Counted from the first letter of the stretch, positions 16,958 to 26,000 are shown. The stretch: 64,000 nucleotides of DNA from a bacterium D16-50 (GCA_003612485.1 RAZA01000002.1:124001-188000), one strand, 5' to 3'. The notes: generated by a model from the sequence alone, not told the origin. Translations and numbers: made by a program.

Positions 16958-18118
16958 TCACCCTAGCGCCAGCGCGGCGGCTCCGTACAGCAGAATCAGA
17001 AAGATCACATTATACAGCGTAAAAACTCTCAGGTAAGTCCCCTTTTGGGCATTCTCGCAGTTCCCATAACAGCGATAGGAAATCACGCTGGCCAGAGAGG
17101 CGATCAGCGTGCCCAGTCCCCCTATGTTCACACCGTATAAAAGCGGGCGGACATTCTCCGTAAACCCCGAAAGCAGAATCGCTGCGGGAACATTGCTGAT
17201 GGCCTGACTGAGAACAACCCCGACGGGCAGCTCGGAGCCGTGAATCCACTGGCGCAGCAGAGAGGATACGGCAGGAATCCGCTCCACGTTTCCGATGAAC
17301 AGGAAAAAGCACAGAAACGTCAGCAGCAGAAAATAATCCACCCCCCAGAATAGCTTTCTGTCTATGCACAGCACGGCCAGAATCAGAACCCCAAGCATGG
17401 CCTGCCATGGCAAAAGCCTCACAACGCAGCCAAGGCAGACCAGAAACAGCCCTATGTACGCAAGCAGCCTGCCTTTCGGAGGCGCCTTCACTTCTCCCAT
17501 ATCTCCCACAGTCAGCGGCTTGCTGCCCCGCAGAAATACCGCGGCTCCCAAAAGAACCATGGACAATAGGGCAAGGGGAAACATAATGCCGAGAAAACTG
17601 CCCATAGACAAATCAAAAACTGAATACAGATACAGATTCTGAGGATTTCCGATGGGTGTGAGCATACTGCCCAGATTGGCTGCCACGGTCTGCAGCACCA
17701 CCACCGGGATCAGAAGCTCCCCTTGGTCCGCCAGCTTCAGAACCATCACCGCAAAAGGCACAAATGTAATCAGAGCCACATCATTGGTGATGATCATGCT
17801 GCTGAAAAAGCACAGCGCTACCAACAGCAGACTCAGCTGTCTTGTGCTTCGCATACCACCCAGAAGCCGAAAGCCCAGATAGCGGAAAAGGCCCACGCTC
17901 TGGAGCCCGGCAACCACCAGCATCAGGCAAAACAGCAATGCCAGTACCCGAAAATCCGGATATTCCAGATATGCCCTATCCGGCGGCACGAAAAACATGG
18001 ACACCCCCGCTACAGCCGCAGCAAGGCACAGCACCGTCTCCTTTTTGAAAAATGAGGCGATTTGTCCTCCAATGCCCTTTTTGCCCTTGTTCTCTCCGAT
18101 TATACTTTTTCCGCTCAT
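16958..18118 (-). CDS. SLC13/ArsB-superfamily anion permease
   Basis: A 386-residue polytopic protein with 9-11 hydrophobic segments. The repeated re-entrant-loop signatures MIITNDVALITFVPFA and LGSMLTPIGNPQN in the first half and SQAISNVPAAILLSGF in the second are typical of the ion transporter superfamily (citrate/dicarboxylate, arsenite, NhaD-like). The substrate cannot be told from these motifs. It is shorter than most SLC13 members (450 or more), closer to compact ArsB-like forms. The ATG at 18118 has GAGG 9 nt upstream. It stands alone, divergent from the two-component system. Confidence 0.82.
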   Translation of the reverse strand: MSGKSIIGENKGKKGIGGQIASFFKKETVLCLAAAVAGVSMFFVPPDRAYLEYPDFRVLALLFCLMLVVAGLQSVGLFRYLGFRLLGGMRSTRQLSLLLVALCFFSSMIITNDVALITFVPFAVMVLKLADQGELLIPVVVLQTVAANLGSMLTPIGNPQNLYLYSVFDLSMGSFLGIMFPLALLSMVLLGAAVFLRGSKPLTVGDMGEVKAPPKGRLLAYIGLFLVCLGCVVRLLPWQAMLGVLILAVLCIDRKLFWGVDYFLLLTFLCFFLFIGNVERIPAVSSLLRQWIHGSELPVGVVLSQAISNVPAAILLSGFTENVRPLLYGVNIGGLGTLIASLASVISYRCYGNCENAQKGTYLRVFTLYNVIFLILLYGAAALALG

Positions 18119-18231
18119 TCTTTTGTTCCTCTTTTCAATCTTTTCGCCCTAACCATTCACGCAGCTTGTTTTTGTCCCATAGCCTCGCCTTCTCCCATTA
18201 TACCGAAAACAAAGAGAAAAACAAGTCTGTG

Positions 18232-18260
18232 TTGACATTCTTCCATGGAGCCGATAGTAT
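18232..18260 (+). promoter_or_regulatory. Promoter of the two-component system
   Basis: TTGACA (18232-18237), 17-bp spacer, TAGTAT (18255-18260), 40 bp before the response regulator start. Confidence 0.6.
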
Positions 18261-18299
18261 TAGGAATGACATAACTTGTGAAAGGAAACCCAAAAAACC

Positions 18300-18971
18300 A
18301 TGTACCGCATCCTTATCATAGATGACGAAACCATGATGACCGATTTGCTGTCAGACCATCTGCAGGACTGCGGCTATTTGACTCTCACAGCCAACAGTGC
18401 CTCTCAAGCCATCATGCAGCTGGCCCGGCATCCGGACCTGATCCTTCTGGACATCAACATGCCCGGAACGGACGGCCTGACCTTCTGCAGGCAGATTCGG
18501 GAACATGTCTCCTGCCCCATTATATTCCTTACCGCAAGGATAACGGAGCAGGACAAGGTCATCGGACTCGGCTACGGCGGAGACGACTATATTACGAAGC
18601 CCTTCAGTTTGAAGGAGCTTTCCGCCCGGATAGCCGCTCACCTGCGCCGGGATCAGAGGCGCGTCAAAAGCGCATCCATCCTTACATCGGGAGAACTGCT
18701 GATCAATTTGTCCGAGAGAAAAGTATTCTATAGAGATGCGGAAATCATCTTTTCCAAACGGGAATTTGATATCACAGAATTCCTTCTCACCAATGCAGGT
18801 CAGGTTTTTGACAAGGAGCGCATTTACGCGCAGGTTTGGGGCTATGATGCAGAGGGAAACGCAGAAGTCATTAAGGAACACGTCCGAAAGATACGTGCCA
18901 AGCTGAAGGCTGCCTGCGGAAAAGAATTCATAGAAACGGTCTGGGGGGTGGGATACAAATGGACGACCTGA
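18300..18971 (+). CDS. OmpR-family response regulator
   Basis: A 223-residue regulator: receiver domain 1-115 with acidic pair DD (8-9), phospho-acceptor D51 in LILLDINMPG and the switch Lys in ITKPFS, then a winged-helix DNA-binding domain (FSKREFDITEFLLTNAGQVF, ending VWGVGYKW). It is phosphorylated by the kinase whose gene overlaps its 3' end by 13 bp. The likely target is the adjacent lipoprotein/ABC operon, whose upstream region has a direct repeat of the kind bound by OmpR-type dimers. The ribosome binding site is weak (AGGA 13 nt before the ATG), but the start gives the canonical MYRILIIDDE. Confidence 0.95.
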   Translation: MYRILIIDDETMMTDLLSDHLQDCGYLTLTANSASQAIMQLARHPDLILLDINMPGTDGLTFCRQIREHVSCPIIFLTARITEQDKVIGLGYGGDDYITKPFSLKELSARIAAHLRRDQRRVKSASILTSGELLINLSERKVFYRDAEIIFSKREFDITEFLLTNAGQVFDKERIYAQVWGYDAEGNAEVIKEHVRKIRAKLKAACGKEFIETVWGVGYKWTT

Positions 18972-20326
18972 AAAGAAAATGGCGAGATCTTCCGCTGCGA
19001 ACCTTTTTCATACTGACTGTTTTAATCGGCCTCTTCGTCATCGCCCTTCTATCCGGTCTCATCATTTGGGGCTGCGCTGCCTTCCGGTATTATCTCCTTC
19101 CGGATTCGGATTCCGTGTATCTTTCCATTCAACAAAGCTATGATGACGGTTCTAGCTCCATGCAGAGCTATCTTCTGAAATTAGACGATGCCCCTGTTCA
19201 ACTGCCTCAGATCATAGCGCAGGAGGAATCGCCTCAGGGCATAGTGCAGATGGTATCTCCATCAGAGTTTCCACTCAGTTATTCTATTGAAAAAATTGAG
19301 CCAAGCTACAACCGCCTCACGCCAAAGCGCAAGCTTGCCTACACAGTATGCGGCATCGTCATAGTGGCCGCGCCTACCGTCTTGTCCGTCACCGCAATCA
19401 TTTTGTGCAGCTTCTATTTTTACAGGCGCAAGCTAAAGCTCCCTCTGCAGCTTCTCTCCGACGCAACGGTCCAAATCGCTGCCCGGAATCTGGACTTTCG
19501 CCTGAATTACGACTGCGAGGACGAGATGGGCCGCCTATGCCGTTCTTTCGCACTGATGCAGGATGCCCTCTATTCCAACAGCAGGGAAATGTGGGCCATG
19601 CTGGAGGAGCGCAAAAATCTTCAGGCGTCGGTATCACACGATCTGCGCAATCCTATCGCAATCATTCGGGGATATGCAGAGCATCTGGAAAACAAGGCAA
19701 AAAAAGAGGAGCTGTCATCGGAAAACGTACTGCGCATCTCCCGGAACATAGGCTTGGCCGCTAAACGCATGGAAAATTATGCCTGGTCCCTATACACCTT
19801 GAATCAGCTGGAAGATACCGTCCCCCAAAAGACCGAGATCTCTGTTCTGCGGCTCTCTTCAGATCTGACGGCGGATTTTTCTCTGATGGCACAGCAGAAT
19901 CAAAGAACCCTCCATGTCTCCTGCAGCCGGCTCCAGAGCCATGCCCCTGCGGAGCATCCGGCGGATCCATCGAATCTGCCCGACATACCTATACAAGCCG
20001 ACTCCGCCTTGGTGTACCGCGTCCTTGAAAATATCATAGGAAATGCACTGCGCTTTTCCCGAAGGGAGATCTTTCTGGACTTTGCGCTGGAAACAAACCT
20101 CCTTTCCATAACCGTCCGCGACGACGGAACGGGCTTTCCGGAAAGCATGCTGCAAAAAAGCGGAAGAGTCTTTTATCCCTCCGAGCTCTCTTCCGATCAG
20201 GAAGGCCACATGGGCATCGGAATCGCAGTGAGCCGCATACTATGCCACAAACACGGCGGAACCCTGAATCTCTCCAATTTTCCCCAAGGCGGGGCCATGG
20301 TGAAGGTATCCTTTGACGTGTCCTGA
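18959..20326 (+). CDS. Membrane sensor histidine kinase
   Basis: A 455-residue kinase with two membrane helices (about 16-38 and 127-152) that enclose an extracytoplasmic sensor loop of about 90 residues, then a HAMP-like linker, the phospho-acceptor histidine in SVSHDLRNPIAIIRGYAEHL, and an ATPase domain with the N box ENIIGNALRF and G boxes VRDDGTGFP and GHMGIGIAVS. The sensor loop is not a known fold to me. The overlap with the regulator gene indicates coupled translation. Its gene ends 106 bp before the lipoprotein gene, so it probably senses the same envelope signal that the downstream transporter handles. Confidence 0.93.
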   Translation: MDDLKRKWRDLPLRTFFILTVLIGLFVIALLSGLIIWGCAAFRYYLLPDSDSVYLSIQQSYDDGSSSMQSYLLKLDDAPVQLPQIIAQEESPQGIVQMVSPSEFPLSYSIEKIEPSYNRLTPKRKLAYTVCGIVIVAAPTVLSVTAIILCSFYFYRRKLKLPLQLLSDATVQIAARNLDFRLNYDCEDEMGRLCRSFALMQDALYSNSREMWAMLEERKNLQASVSHDLRNPIAIIRGYAEHLENKAKKEELSSENVLRISRNIGLAAKRMENYAWSLYTLNQLEDTVPQKTEISVLRLSSDLTADFSLMAQQNQRTLHVSCSRLQSHAPAEHPADPSNLPDIPIQADSALVYRVLENIIGNALRFSRREIFLDFALETNLLSITVRDDGTGFPESMLQKSGRVFYPSELSSDQEGHMGIGIAVSRILCHKHGGTLNLSNFPQGGAMVKVSFDVS

Positions 20327-20368
20327 AGAAACAGAATTAAAAAATCTTAATATAAATCTGCTGTATTC

Positions 20369-20385
20369 TTGACAGTTTTTTGACA
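20369..20385 (+). promoter_or_regulatory. Direct repeat of TTGACA, possible regulator site/-35 region
   Basis: TTGACA at 20369-20374 and again at 20380-20385, 11 bp apart, matching the one-turn spacing of OmpR-family half-sites and doubling as -35 elements. Neither copy has a good -10 at 16-18 bp (best TCTTAA at 20392), as expected for an activator-dependent promoter. Confidence 0.45.
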
Positions 20386-20397
20386 TTTACCTCTTAA

Positions 20398-20425
20398 GAT
20401 CTCCTTGTAAAATAACAAGGAGGTC
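20398..20425 (+). terminator. Hairpin with U-tract that contains the lipoprotein gene's ribosome binding site
   Basis: An 11-bp stem (one G-U pair) between 20398-20408 and 20415-20425 with a 6-nt loop, followed at once by five T. The 3' arm contains AAGGAGG, the Shine-Dalgarno of the gene starting at 20433. It has the form of an intrinsic terminator and would also block translation when folded. Confidence 0.7.
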
Positions 20426-20432
20426 TTTTTAA

Positions 20433-21956
20433 ATGAAAAAAACACAATCCTATGAAACCCATAAAATGCAGCTCTTTAGCAAACAGAGGGGCAGAAAACA
20501 AAATCTGACGAAACCTCTGGCTATCACCATGGCGCTGTCCCTTCTTCTCTCCGGCACGGCCTGCGGCAACAAAGAGGACGCTTCCCTATCCGGCGCCTCC
20601 AATCAAGCCATTGGATCCAATGCCTCGGCGGCAAAGGCGGAAAGCAGACATGTCGCCAACGAACAAGACAAACCGGAAAACCAGTCCGGACAGCAGTCTC
20701 CAAACGGGCTGAAATTACTCTGTACCGAGGACGGAAGCGCCAGCTGCGCCACCCAAGAGGGATATTATTACATCAGCACCGAGCTGCTTACACTGCAGGA
20801 CAAAAGTCTGGGAAACCGTCTGATGTACATGGATTACGCTTCCTGCAGGGAAATCTGCCTCTGCTCCGCTCCGGGCTGTACCCACGATACCAAGGACTGT
20901 ACCGCCGTCCTTCCCAATAAAGAGTTTCCTGCCTACACCTCGAAGCTCTTCCTGCATCAGGGATCGCTTTATATCCTCAGCCGCCAACCTGATTATGACG
21001 GATCCTATTTTTCTTCGTTTTCACCCAACGGAGAAAGCGTTATGGGAGAGACAAGCAAGGCCAATGAACTGCAGGCGGTTCTGTACCGTATGAATCCTGA
21101 CGGAACCGGCCGGCAGAAGGTCTATTCCTTCGACCCGAATCTGACGCTGGAGGGCACTCTGGCTCTGGACGAACAAGGCCTCTACGCCATCACAAAAAAG
21201 CTATCCACCCAAAAGGAAGGCAACGGGGAATACATATCCGCCGCTGAGAAAACCTTGGTTTATCTGGATCTGTCGTCTTATTCCCTCACCCAGATCTCGG
21301 ACATGGAATTTGGAGACAACATCAGCTGGGATCTGATAGGCTGCGCCGACGGCTCCTTCCTGCTGGAAGGCATTGATTATGGACGGAAACTTACTACGGA
21401 AGAATACTATGATGACGATGCCTATCCTGAGTTCTATAAAAATTCCCACACTGTATTCGCCCTTCTGGATACCGCCTCCGGCAGCCCGAAGGAATTTTAT
21501 CGCATCGGAAACGAAGGAATCCATTCCGCTGCCTTGCTGGGAAATAACCTCTATATTTCCTTTATTGACAATGGCCAGATTATAAGTGTCAATACAGCCA
21601 CCGGCGAAGAGCGTCTGCTTGTCACCCACCCCCAGAACTATATCACCGGCACCATAGGAAACATGCTCTGCTGCCAGAACCTAAACTCCTCTGCAGATCC
21701 TTCCTACTATTTCATAGATACGGACACAGGGGAAATACGGCATTCCGATCTGGTCAACAAGACTCTGGGATGGAGCCTTGATCTGGTTGCGGAAACTGAA
21801 TCTGACGTTCTTGTGATCTACGACTATGATGCAACCGCCACAAGTGGCGGAGGCTACGAAATACACCTCTATCAGTATGGACTGATCTCCAAGGAAGATC
21901 TGTTCTCCGGCAAAGAAAATTATCGTAAAATCCAGATGACCGGAAGGGGACGTTGA
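20433..21956 (+). CDS. Cysteine-motif lipoprotein of the TCS/ABC cluster, probable beta-propeller
   Basis: A 507-residue predicted lipoprotein. A 30-residue basic leader precedes a hydrophobic stretch ending LLLSGTACGN, an atypical lipobox (Gly at -3). After a low-complexity linker, repeated YY-x-tryptic segments and VYLDLSS/LYRMNPDGTG-type strands suggest a beta-propeller. A striking motif CREICLCSAPGCTHDTKDC (about residues 148-166) has five Cys and one His, a candidate metal or redox site. I recall uncharacterised Lachnospiraceae lipoproteins with a similar CxPxCxH block, but no function. It overlaps the region upstream of the ABC ATPase gene (stop 2 bp before that ATG), so it is probably the surface-exposed partner of the transporter. 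Confidence 0.75.
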   Translation: MKKTQSYETHKMQLFSKQRGRKQNLTKPLAITMALSLLLSGTACGNKEDASLSGASNQAIGSNASAAKAESRHVANEQDKPENQSGQQSPNGLKLLCTEDGSASCATQEGYYYISTELLTLQDKSLGNRLMYMDYASCREICLCSAPGCTHDTKDCTAVLPNKEFPAYTSKLFLHQGSLYILSRQPDYDGSYFSSFSPNGESVMGETSKANELQAVLYRMNPDGTGRQKVYSFDPNLTLEGTLALDEQGLYAITKKLSTQKEGNGEYISAAEKTLVYLDLSSYSLTQISDMEFGDNISWDLIGCADGSFLLEGIDYGRKLTTEEYYDDDAYPEFYKNSHTVFALLDTASGSPKEFYRIGNEGIHSAALLGNNLYISFIDNGQIISVNTATGEERLLVTHPQNYITGTIGNMLCCQNLNSSADPSYYFIDTDTGEIRHSDLVNKTLGWSLDLVAETESDVLVIYDYDATATSGGGYEIHLYQYGLISKEDLFSGKENYRKIQMTGRGR

Positions 21957-21958
21957 CT

Positions 21959-22675
21959 ATGCTTGAACTATGTCACATCACCAAAAAATATAAAGAGGTT
22001 ACTGCGCTGGAGAATGTCTCCCTGACTTTGCAAAACGGGATCTACGGACTGCTCGGCCCCAACGGGGCCGGAAAGTCCACCATGATGAACCTTATCACCG
22101 GCACTCTGCGCCCCGACAGCGGCAGCATCCGCTGGAACGGCGCAGACATCCGCTCTCTGGGCGCAGACTACCGCAGCATACTGGGCTATGCACCGCAGCA
22201 GCAGGGGCTCTATGATACCTTCACCGGAAGGCGTTTCCTCTCCTACATGGCGGCACTGAAAGGCATCTCCAAAAAGGAACTGCCGGGTGAGCTGACCCGG
22301 GTGCTGGCTTATGTAAATCTGGAGGCCGCGGCAGACCGCCCCGTAGGAACCTACTCCGGAGGAATGAAGCAGCGGATTCTGATCGCTCAGGCTATCATGG
22401 GCGCTCCAAAGCTCATCGTTCTGGACGAGCCTACCGCAGGGCTGGATCCCAAGGAAAGAGTTCGGATCCGGGAGCGCATCAAGGATCTGGCCGGAGATAA
22501 GATCATTCTGGTAAGCACCCACGTGGTATCGGACATCGAACCTATCGCCAGAGAGATTTTACTGCTGAAATCCGGCAGATTGGTAGATCAGGGTGCGGTA
22601 AGCGCTCTCGCCGCCAGATATGAGGGCGCAAAAAATCTGGAGGATGTGTACATGCGGGTATACGGAAGCGATTGA
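21959..22675 (+). CDS. ABC transporter ATP-binding protein (ABC-2 exporter type)
   Basis: A 238-residue ATPase with Walker A GPNGAGKST, signature YSGGMKQR and Walker B LIVLDEP followed by STHVVSDIEPIA. The pattern, with LLGPNGAGKSTMMN and the C-terminal DVYMRVYG, is that of CcmA/NatA-type exporters such as bacteriocin, lantibiotic-immunity or Na+ pumps. I use the ATG at 21959 because AAGGGG lies 9 nt before it; the frame's TTG at 21953 would sit only 3 nt from that site. It follows the lipoprotein gene by 2 bp and precedes the permease gene by 106 bp. Confidence 0.9.
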   Translation: MLELCHITKKYKEVTALENVSLTLQNGIYGLLGPNGAGKSTMMNLITGTLRPDSGSIRWNGADIRSLGADYRSILGYAPQQQGLYDTFTGRRFLSYMAALKGISKKELPGELTRVLAYVNLEAAADRPVGTYSGGMKQRILIAQAIMGAPKLIVLDEPTAGLDPKERVRIRERIKDLAGDKIILVSTHVVSDIEPIAREILLLKSGRLVDQGAVSALAARYEGAKNLEDVYMRVYGSD

Positions 22676-22781
22676 CCGCAGACACACCGAACAGCCATAG
22701 CCCAAGACACGGTTCTTTGGCAAACACAGTTTTAAAGCAAAAACCCACAGCCGCTGCTGTAAAATTCCGATAGGAGTAATT

Positions 22782-25082
22782 ATGCATTCACTGACAAAAT
22801 ATGAATTGGAAAAAACATGGGGACGACGAAACTTTGTACTGTCTGTCTGCGCGCTGGTACTGATCAACCTTTTTCTGCTCTGGTACGTCAATCTGCCCGA
22901 CGAGTCCACTGCCCCTCTCTCGGCCTATAAGAAGTTCGCCGGGGACATAAACCAAATGACGGAGCAGGAGAAGGCCTCTTATCTGAATTCCCTGAAAGAG
23001 ACCCTTGACGGCATCAACTTTGTGCAGGATGTCCTCATTGCCCGCAAGGTTTCCGGGGAAATGGGGGAAGCTCTCGCCGCCCAGTTGCTGGAGAGCCGGC
23101 CCGGCGCCTTTGAGAAATACCATCCCCTCTACCAAGACGGCACCTACCTGCATTATGCGGACTCCTTCTATCAAGAAAAAAGTCTGGTGGATGAGTGGTA
23201 TGCCGAGTGGCTGAAGGTAGACGGATACGGAACATATCTGCGCTCCGTTCAGGAAAACAAAGAAATTCTCCAAGGCATCACTATTTTCGCCAATCAGGAG
23301 CAGGACAGCTTCTCTGCCAGAAATATTGCCAAGAGCGCGAAAGCATATCAGGGACTTTCCGACGCAGGCATCCGCTGGATGCCTGCCAAGTCGCTGGTCT
23401 TGGCCCTGAAATCCCTATGGACAGACCTTCTTCTCCTGCTGGCTGCGTTTCTCTTTGTCGGGAGCATAATATTTGAAGAAAAGAAAAAGCAGCTTTTCTA
23501 TGTCACCCGCAGCACCAAACGGGGCATTTTCCACAGTGTTTACGCAAAGCTGAAGGCCTTATTCCTCCACTGCATTGCAGTGACCCTTGCCCTCTACGGC
23601 TCAAACCTTGCCTTTTTCGGTCTTGCCGCCGGACTGCCCCACATGAATGCGCCTCTCCAGTCCCTTGCCCCCTACATGGAAAGCCCTCTTCCCATCACCA
23701 TAGGGCAGTTCCTCTTTCTGTCCCTTTCCACCAAGGCGCTGGCATTGTTTGGCGTGTCGGCTATTCTCACGGCCCTTTGCATTCAGGCCGACAGCATTGT
23801 ACTCCCCTATGGACTGATGGGCGCCTTATGCACCGCAAGCTGGCTTCTGTACCTGCTCTTCCCGGCCGGGACAAAGTTTTCCGCCTTGAAATACTGCAAT
23901 CTGGCCGGAATCATGAGAACTCAGGAGCTTTATGGAACCTACCTGAATTTCAATCTGGCCGGATATCCCGTCTCCCGCACCCTCACGGCGTGGATCCTGA
24001 TCCTTCTCCTATGTGCTGCCGGAATTTCCCTGAGCATATTATGGTTTGAGAGGGGACAGCGTCTTTGCCTGCGGTCCCGGAAAATAGTCCTCCGGTTCCC
24101 ATACAAGCCCCATGTAGGAGTGCTTCGGCATGAGCTGTACAAGATCATGATAACCAACAAAGCCTTATACATCCTACTGGCATTTTTGTTTCTCATGGGA
24201 TACAGCCAGCTGACGGAACATCATAACCTTTCTGTCTGGGAACAATATTATCAGGAGTTCATGCTGCAGCTGGAGGGAAGCCTAAAGCCTGAGAAGGAGG
24301 CCATGATTCTTGCCGAGAACGGCCGGTTTCAGAAGGCCTTTGAAGAAATCGAAAAGATAGACCAGCTGATCTTTGAAGGCAAACTCACAGAGGCTGCGGG
24401 CGAAGATCTGAAGTCCAAGTGGTATGCCGTTACCGCCTTCTATCCCTCCTTCCAGCGCATATGGACACAGTACCAGCGGATTCTGGAGCAGGGCGGGAAC
24501 TTTATCTACGATTCAGGCTATCTATACCTCTGCGGCGTCTACAGCGGCAGCAGTCCATTCCTCAGAAACCTTCTGCTGCTTTCCATCTGTTTTGGTTTTT
24601 CCTTCGGCAACTGTGTGGCCATGGAATACAAAAAAGGGGCGCATCGCCTGCTCAACGCCTCTTTTAGAGGCAGAACCGCAGTCCACCTGCGCAAGGCCTT
24701 CCTCTGTGCCGCGGCAGCCGCCTCAATGTGCCTGACTCTCTTTTTGTGCAGGATAGTAAATATCGCCTCCGTTTTTCCTATGGGCGGAATGACCTTTTCG
24801 GTACAGAGCATTCCCTGCTTTGCAGACTTCCCTCTGCCCATATGCGTGGCCCTCTTTCTCCTGCTTTTCGCCCTCTCTCAGGCCGCAAGCCTGATCCTTG
24901 TGGTCTGGGGCGTACTTTGGGTATCCGGCTGGCAGAAAGATTATGTGCAGGCCCTGTTTACCTGCATGGTGCTTTTTGCGCTGCCGCCGACACTGAAGCT
25001 TCTGGGCTTCGGACCTGCCGCATGGTTCTCCCTATACCCTTTTTACGCTTGGCCGGAAATTGTCTTTACATGGGGATATTGA
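22782..25082 (+). CDS. Large ABC-2-type membrane protein (permease)
   Basis: A 766-residue protein that looks like two tandem ABC-2 permease halves. Each half begins with a membrane helix (about 19-38 and 450-466), then a soluble, helix-rich extracytoplasmic loop of about 150 residues (containing EQEKASYLNSLKETLDGINF in the first), then five or six membrane helices. A tandem duplicated exporter subunit of this kind can form the whole channel without a second gene. It has TAGGAG 7 nt before the ATG. Pairing with the upstream ATPase is inferred from gene order; substrate unknown. Its stop is followed by the tandem repeats at 25100. Confidence 0.82.
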   Translation: MHSLTKYELEKTWGRRNFVLSVCALVLINLFLLWYVNLPDESTAPLSAYKKFAGDINQMTEQEKASYLNSLKETLDGINFVQDVLIARKVSGEMGEALAAQLLESRPGAFEKYHPLYQDGTYLHYADSFYQEKSLVDEWYAEWLKVDGYGTYLRSVQENKEILQGITIFANQEQDSFSARNIAKSAKAYQGLSDAGIRWMPAKSLVLALKSLWTDLLLLLAAFLFVGSIIFEEKKKQLFYVTRSTKRGIFHSVYAKLKALFLHCIAVTLALYGSNLAFFGLAAGLPHMNAPLQSLAPYMESPLPITIGQFLFLSLSTKALALFGVSAILTALCIQADSIVLPYGLMGALCTASWLLYLLFPAGTKFSALKYCNLAGIMRTQELYGTYLNFNLAGYPVSRTLTAWILILLLCAAGISLSILWFERGQRLCLRSRKIVLRFPYKPHVGVLRHELYKIMITNKALYILLAFLFLMGYSQLTEHHNLSVWEQYYQEFMLQLEGSLKPEKEAMILAENGRFQKAFEEIEKIDQLIFEGKLTEAAGEDLKSKWYAVTAFYPSFQRIWTQYQRILEQGGNFIYDSGYLYLCGVYSGSSPFLRNLLLLSICFGFSFGNCVAMEYKKGAHRLLNASFRGRTAVHLRKAFLCAAAAASMCLTLFLCRIVNIASVFPMGGMTFSVQSIPCFADFPLPICVALFLLLFALSQAASLILVVWGVLWVSGWQKDYVQALFTCMVLFALPPTLKLLGFGPAAWFSLYPFYAWPEIVFTWGY

Positions 25083-25099
25083 CGCAGCTGCCGACGTAC

Positions 25100-25214
25100 C
25101 TTTTTCGGCACTCTGTCTACGCGTCCCCCGGCCACAAACTTTTTCGGCACCCTGCCTACGCGTCCCCAGCCACAAACTTTTTCGGCACCCTGCCTATGCA
25201 TCCCCGGCCACAAA
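25100..25214. repeat. Three tandem 38-39-bp repeats copied from a gene end
   Basis: Units 25100-25138, 25139-25176 and 25177-25214. On the minus strand each unit encodes the last codons of the neighbouring methyltransferase (FVAGDA or close) followed by TAG. Only the unit at 25177-25214 is in the gene; the other two are copies beyond its stop. Confidence 0.9.
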
Positions 25215-26000
25215 CATTCCGTACTCCTTGGGTACATGCAGGTAACCGTTTACTTTCCTTGCATCGAAATAGTTTCGTAAAACGTCATGGTATTTCTCGT
25301 CGAGACCCTGCAGAGAGGCCATGGAATAAATGTATGATATGTAATCCTCCACGTTATCAATTTCCAATGCATCCTCATAGTCGCGTCTTTCCACTTTTCC
25401 GAACTGTTTTTTGAGCAGCTCCATGCCATTCTGCAAGGTAAAGGATAAATGGGAACCGTGACTATAAGGAATGCCAAGTTCATCCAATGCATGATAAAGA
25501 TACTGCATCATTCCGTTTGTCCCAAGAGTGGAGCAGTAAAATAGGCCATCCCTTTTCAGAACCCGTCTCACTTCCGAAAGCCCGCGGTCGATATCCCTCA
25601 CATGGTACAGCATGGAATTTGCTATGATGAGGTCAAAGGTGCCTTCCTGAAAAGGAATATCCAAAATATCGATTTTTTTCACGGACAGATTCCTGCCCGA
25701 AAACCTATTCCTTATGCAGTCCACCATAGCCTCCGAAAAATCCGACAAGGTGAGCTCCATTTCATAGCTCTGAAGCGTATCGTCCTCAAAATAGTAGCTC
25801 CACAGCTCACCTCTGCCGCTTCCCAGTTCCAAGACCCTGCCCTTTTTACGAAAGGGATATTGCTGAAACATCCACTTTTGGAATCCCATTTTATTGACGC
25901 TGTATTTATCATGGAGACTTTTTCGCAGGGTGAGATTATCCGTATTTTTGTACTGCTCTTCTATCACATCTCTATTGGACATATTTTCAATATCAATCAT
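25194..26000 (-). CDS. Class I SAM-dependent methyltransferase
   Basis: A 268-residue Rossmann-fold methyltransferase: SAM motif I VLELGSGRGELW (about 57-68), the acidic end of strand 2 in LTLSDFSE, then IDILDIPFQEGTFDLIIANS and MLYHVRDIDRGLSEVRRVLK, and the C-terminal FVAGDA. The target is unknown; motifs suggest a small molecule rather than DNA. AGGAG lies 7 nt before the ATG at 26000. It is downstream of, and related to, the methyltransferase half of the next gene (same ANxMLYHV and GMFV motifs), so the two arose by duplication. The gap of 79 bp fits one operon. Confidence 0.85.
   Translation of the reverse strand: MIDIENMSNRDVIEEQYKNTDNLTLRKSLHDKYSVNKMGFQKWMFQQYPFRKKGRVLELGSGRGELWSYYFEDDTLQSYEMELTLSDFSEAMVDCIRNRFSGRNLSVKKIDILDIPFQEGTFDLIIANSMLYHVRDIDRGLSEVRRVLKRDGLFYCSTLGTNGMMQYLYHALDELGIPYSHGSHLSFTLQNGMELLKKQFGKVERRDYEDALEIDNVEDYISYIYSMASLQGLDEKYHDVLRNYFDARKVNGYLHVPKEYGMFVAGDA

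Noticed and set aside
25100..25214. Possible CRISPR array (three 38-bp repeats)
   Set aside because: The repeats are directly abutting with no unique spacers and are copies of a gene end; no cas genes are present.
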